A stretch of 64,000 bases of DNA from Leifsonia sp. SCN 70-46 (GTDB taxonomy: Bacteria > Actinomycetota > Actinomycetes > Actinomycetales > Microbacteriaceae): the NCBI GenBank assembly GCA_001725325.1, contig MEFY01000002.1, positions 1,925,559-1,989,558 on the forward strand, read 5' to 3'. A program made the translations under genes and the position numbers. Of this stretch, positions 61,400 to 64,000 are shown piece after piece. The first letter of the stretch is position 1. Each line of letters opens with the position of its first letter. The notes beneath the pieces were generated by a model that was not told the origin of the DNA, did no database searches, and was given only the letters and a program-made list of their open reading frames with translations.

Positions 61400-62275
61400 A
61401 TGCTCCTCACCGTCGTGGTCTCGTCGCTCGCCGCCCTGTCGTACGGCGTGTCCGACTTCCTCGGGGCGGTGGGCGCCCGGCGGCTGCGCGTGCTGCCCGG
61501 CACGGCGGTGACCTACGCGTTCGCGACGGCCACGATCCTCATCGGCACGCTCATCGTGGGCGGGGTGTGGAGCGGCGGCGCGATCGGGTGGGGCGTCGCC
61601 GCGGGGGTCTCCGCGATCACGGGGTTCCTCGCGTTCTACGCCGCCCTCGCCGCGGGACCCATGAGCCTCGCGTCGCCGCTCATCGCCGTGCTCGGGTCGC
61701 TCGTGCCCGTGGTCGTCGCGATCGCGCTCGGGGAGCAGCTGCCCTGGCTCGGCTGGGTCGCCGTCGTCATCGCGCTCGTGGGCGGCGCGCTCATCTCGAT
61801 AACGCCGCGCGGGTCGGATCGGGGCATCCCGCGCCGCACCGTCGTGCTGTCGTTCGTCGCGGGTGTGTTCCTCGGCCTCTCCATCGTCGCCCTCGACTTC
61901 GCGCCCGCGGACGCGGGGCTCGTGCCCGCCTTCCTCGAGATCGCGACGGGGACGGTGCTGCTGGGCATCCTGCTGGTGCTCGCCCCGCTGCGACGACGCC
62001 TCGCCGTGCTCGACGAGGAGCAGGAGAACCCGCCCACCGTGGTGAAGGCGCGGCTCGCGAGCGCGTTCGGCGGGGTGCTGCTAGGCGCCGCGAACGCCCT
62101 CATCCTCGTGGGGCTGCAGGTCGGCAGCCTCGCCGTCGTGTCGGTCATCGTGGGCCTGTACCCGGTGGTGACGATCGCGCTCGCGGCGATCGTGCACCGC
62201 GAGCGGCTCACGGTCGTGCAGGGCGTGGGGGTGGCGCTCGCCGTGGCCGCGCCCGTGCTGCTCGCCGCGGCCTAG
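61400..62275 (+). CDS. EamA/DMT-family transporter
   Basis: A 291-residue membrane protein with ten predicted helices in two EamA repeats (LSYGVSDFLGAVGARR at the start of the first; FVAGVFLGLSIVALDFAPADAG at the second). DMT carriers export metabolites or drugs. The track's 807-residue frame from 59852 is a shadow extension; the ATG at 61400 follows TACGCT by 6 bases. Confidence 0.9.
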   Translation: MLLTVVVSSLAALSYGVSDFLGAVGARRLRVLPGTAVTYAFATATILIGTLIVGGVWSGGAIGWGVAAGVSAITGFLAFYAALAAGPMSLASPLIAVLGSLVPVVVAIALGEQLPWLGWVAVVIALVGGALISITPRGSDRGIPRRTVVLSFVAGVFLGLSIVALDFAPADAGLVPAFLEIATGTVLLGILLVLAPLRRRLAVLDEEQENPPTVVKARLASAFGGVLLGAANALILVGLQVGSLAVVSVIVGLYPVVTIALAAIVHRERLTVVQGVGVALAVAAPVLLAAA

Positions 62276-62278
62276 GCT
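62273..62278 (+). promoter_or_regulatory. -10 box of nucleoside hydrolase gene
   Basis: TAGGCT overlaps the EamA stop and is 6 bases from the ATG at 62285. Confidence 0.5.
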
Positions 62279-62284
62279 CGACCC

Positions 62285-63214
62285 ATGCCCTACTCGATCC
62301 TCCTCGACTGCGATCCCGGTCTCGACGACGCCCTCGCGCTGCTGCTCGCGCACGGCGACCCGAACATCGACCTCGTCGGCGTCACGACCGTGGGCGGCAA
62401 CGTCGGGCTCGAGAACACGACGCGCAACGCCCTGCAGCTGCGCGAGTACCTGCGCTTCCCCGACGTGCCCGTCTCCGCGGGCGCCGCGCACGGCCTCGTC
62501 AAGGAGCCGCGCGACGCCGCGCACGTGCACGGGTCCGGCGGCCTCGGCAACGTCGTGCTGCCCGAGGCGACGCTGGGCGTGACGGGCGAGCACGCTGTCG
62601 ACTTCATCATCGAGACGCTGCGGAAGACCCCGGGCTCGATCCACCTCGTGGCCACGGGCCCGCTCACCAACATCGCCCTCGCGCTCGAGAAGGAGCCCGC
62701 GATCGCGCGGTGGGCGGCATCCTTCACGATCATGGGCGGCTCGTACACGCGCGGCAACGCGACGGTCGCCGCCGAGTTCAACATCTGGGCAGACCCCGAG
62801 GCCGCGAAGATCGTCTTCGACGCCGACTGGCGCGTGACGATGATCGGGCTCGACCTCACGCTGCAGGCCCAGGCGAACAAGGCGGTCGTCGACAGGATGA
62901 AGCAGCTCGGCCGTCTCGCCGACGAGCTCATCGTGCCGCTCTCGACGTTCTACTTCAACCCGACGATGCCCGACTGGGACGGCCAGGCCGTGCACGACGT
63001 GTGCGCCGTGGCGTACGTGGCGCGGCCCGACCTCTTCCTCGCGCAGCCCGCGCGCGTCGACGTGGAGACGAAGGGCGAGTTCACCGAGGGGATGACCGTG
63101 GTCGACTTCACCACGGCGACCCCCAACGCGCTCGTGGCGACCAAGCTCGACGTCGACGGGTTCTGGGCCTACGTGGAGAGCGTCTACGCGAGGGTCGCGG
63201 CCGAGCACTCGTGA
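62285..63214 (+). CDS. Inosine-uridine preferring nucleoside hydrolase family protein
   Basis: A 309-residue enzyme that cleaves the N-glycosidic bond of ribonucleosides. The calcium-binding motif LLDCDPGLDDALAL is at residues 6-19, and the conserved LVATGPLTNIALAL, IMGGSY and AEFNIWADPEAA segments follow. The end overlaps the helicase gene by 4 bases (GTGA). Likely nucleoside salvage. Confidence 0.95.
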   Translation: MPYSILLDCDPGLDDALALLLAHGDPNIDLVGVTTVGGNVGLENTTRNALQLREYLRFPDVPVSAGAAHGLVKEPRDAAHVHGSGGLGNVVLPEATLGVTGEHAVDFIIETLRKTPGSIHLVATGPLTNIALALEKEPAIARWAASFTIMGGSYTRGNATVAAEFNIWADPEAAKIVFDADWRVTMIGLDLTLQAQANKAVVDRMKQLGRLADELIVPLSTFYFNPTMPDWDGQAVHDVCAVAYVARPDLFLAQPARVDVETKGEFTEGMTVVDFTTATPNALVATKLDVDGFWAYVESVYARVAAEHS

Positions 63215-64000
63215 CCTCCCTCCTCGACCTCGCGCCGCGGCCCTTCGAGGCGGATGCGGCGTACACGGCGTTCGCCGGCTGGGCGGAGGGCCGCGGCCTG
63301 CCGCTGTACCCCGCGCAGGACGAGGCGCTCATCGAGATCGTCTCGGGCGCCAACGTCGTGCTCTCGACGCCCACGGGCACGGGAAAGTCGCCGTCGCCGT
63401 CGCCGCGCACTTCACCGCCCTCGCCCAGGGCGGACGGTCGTACTACACGGCCCCCATCAAGGCGCTCGTGAGCGAGAAGTTCTTCGCCCTCGTCGACATC
63501 TTCGGGGCCGAGAACGTCGGCATGGTCACGGGCGACTCGAGCGTCAACGGCGACGCGCCCATCATCTGCTGCACCGCCGAGATCCTCGCGAACCTCGCGC
63601 TACGCCAGGGTGCGGACGCCGACGTCGACCAGGTCGTCATGGACGAGTTCCACTTCTACGCCGATCCCGAGCGCGGGTGGGCGTGGCAGGTGCCGCTGCT
63701 GACCCTGCCGAGGGCTCAGTTCATCCTCATGTCCGCGACGCTCGGCGACATGAAGCCCATCGCCGACGACCTCTCGAAGCGCACCGGTCGCGAGACGGCG
63801 CTCATCACGGGCGTCGACAGGCCCGTGCCCCTGCACTACTCCTACGTGCTCACGCCCGTGCACGAGACCGTGGAGGAGCTGCTGCACACGGGGCAGTCAC
63901 CCGTCTACATCGTGCACTTCTCGCAGGCCGCGGCCCTCGAGCGCGCGCAGGCCATGACGAGCGTCAAGGTCATCAGCCGCGAGCAGCGCGACGAGATCGC
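63211..64000 (+). pseudogene. DEAD/DEAH helicase (DUF3516 type), 5' part, frameshifted
   Basis: GTG start overlapping the nucleoside hydrolase stop. Frame 1 encodes LYPAQDEALIEIVSGANVVL and Walker A STPTGTGKS, then loses homology near 63391 and stops at 63471. The -1 frame from 63393 continues with VAVAAHFTALAQGG, YYTAPIKALVSEKFFALV, the DEFH box (VVMDEFHFYADPERG) and LMSATLGDM, open to the window end. Restoring one T (CCGTCG to CTCGTCG) would give GKSLVAVAA, the expected text. Either a true frameshift or a sequencing error in a CCGTCG repeat. Confidence 0.88.

Noticed and set aside
1-64000. CRISPR arrays, transposases, phage or toxin-antitoxin modules
   Set aside because: No regularly spaced repeats and no recognisable transposase, integrase or toxin-antitoxin pair were seen; DUF1353 alone is not evidence of prophage.

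Overview
The window comes from the chromosome of a high-GC Gram-positive actinobacterium, most likely Microbacteriaceae or a close relative. The reasons are the strongly G/C-biased third codon positions, the gene orders ileS-folC-DUF4233-ndk and rne-rplU-rpmA-obg-proB-proA-nadD-rsfS, a translational-type T-box in front of ileS, and many genes whose start codon lies exactly 6 bases after a TANNNT -10 box (leaderless transcription). No phage, IS element or CRISPR array was seen.

Layout. 1-4.4 kb: a truncated luciferase-like oxidoreductase, a MarR regulator, an M3 metallopeptidase and an ArsR-type regulator with a regularly spaced operator array. 4.4-11.5 kb: a valS-GNAT-small ORF operon, a membrane protein, an MHS-type transporter, and a GntR/DUF1648 pair. 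11.5-17.1 kb: T-box-ileS-folC-DUF4233-ndk. 17.1-32.4 kb: VKOR, rne with a long non-coding leader, a permease/TIGR03943 pair, then the conserved L21-L27-Obg-ProB-ProA-NadD-RsfS block, ending at tRNA-Ala(GGC) with its terminator.

32.4-46.2 kb: an accessory island with relaxed codon use. It holds a LacI regulator, a secreted PL8 polysaccharide lyase with two discoidin domains, an unrecognised TIM-barrel-like protein, a CUT1 sugar ABC importer without its own ATPase, and an SGNH esterase. An AraC regulator follows, divergent from a complete class I P450 system (3Fe-4S ferredoxin, FAD reductase, P450). Five copies of a TGAATCGATTCA-like palindrome sit at four promoters, so the lyase, the unknown protein, the importer and lacI form one regulon. 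The overall reading is capture and modification of an acidic, probably acylated or O-alkylated, polysaccharide.

46.2-57.3 kb: two divergent operons that look like an ether-lipid (alkyl-glycerolipid) pathway. One encodes an SDR, a PlsC-type acyltransferase and an alkyl-DHAP-synthase-like flavoprotein. The other encodes a degenerate ferritin-like protein, a fatty-acyl reductase fused to a HAD domain, a second ferritin-like protein with a full di-iron site, and a K+/H+ antiporter with its regulatory subunit. A perfect 8-3-8 palindrome lies between them and a TetR gene flanks them. This is the strongest candidate for an under-described system here. 57.3-64 kb: an ice-binding-type protein, DUF1353, small proteins, a zinc-ribbon SDR, an EamA transporter, a nucleoside hydrolase, and the start of a DUF3516-type helicase broken by a one-base frameshift just after Walker A.
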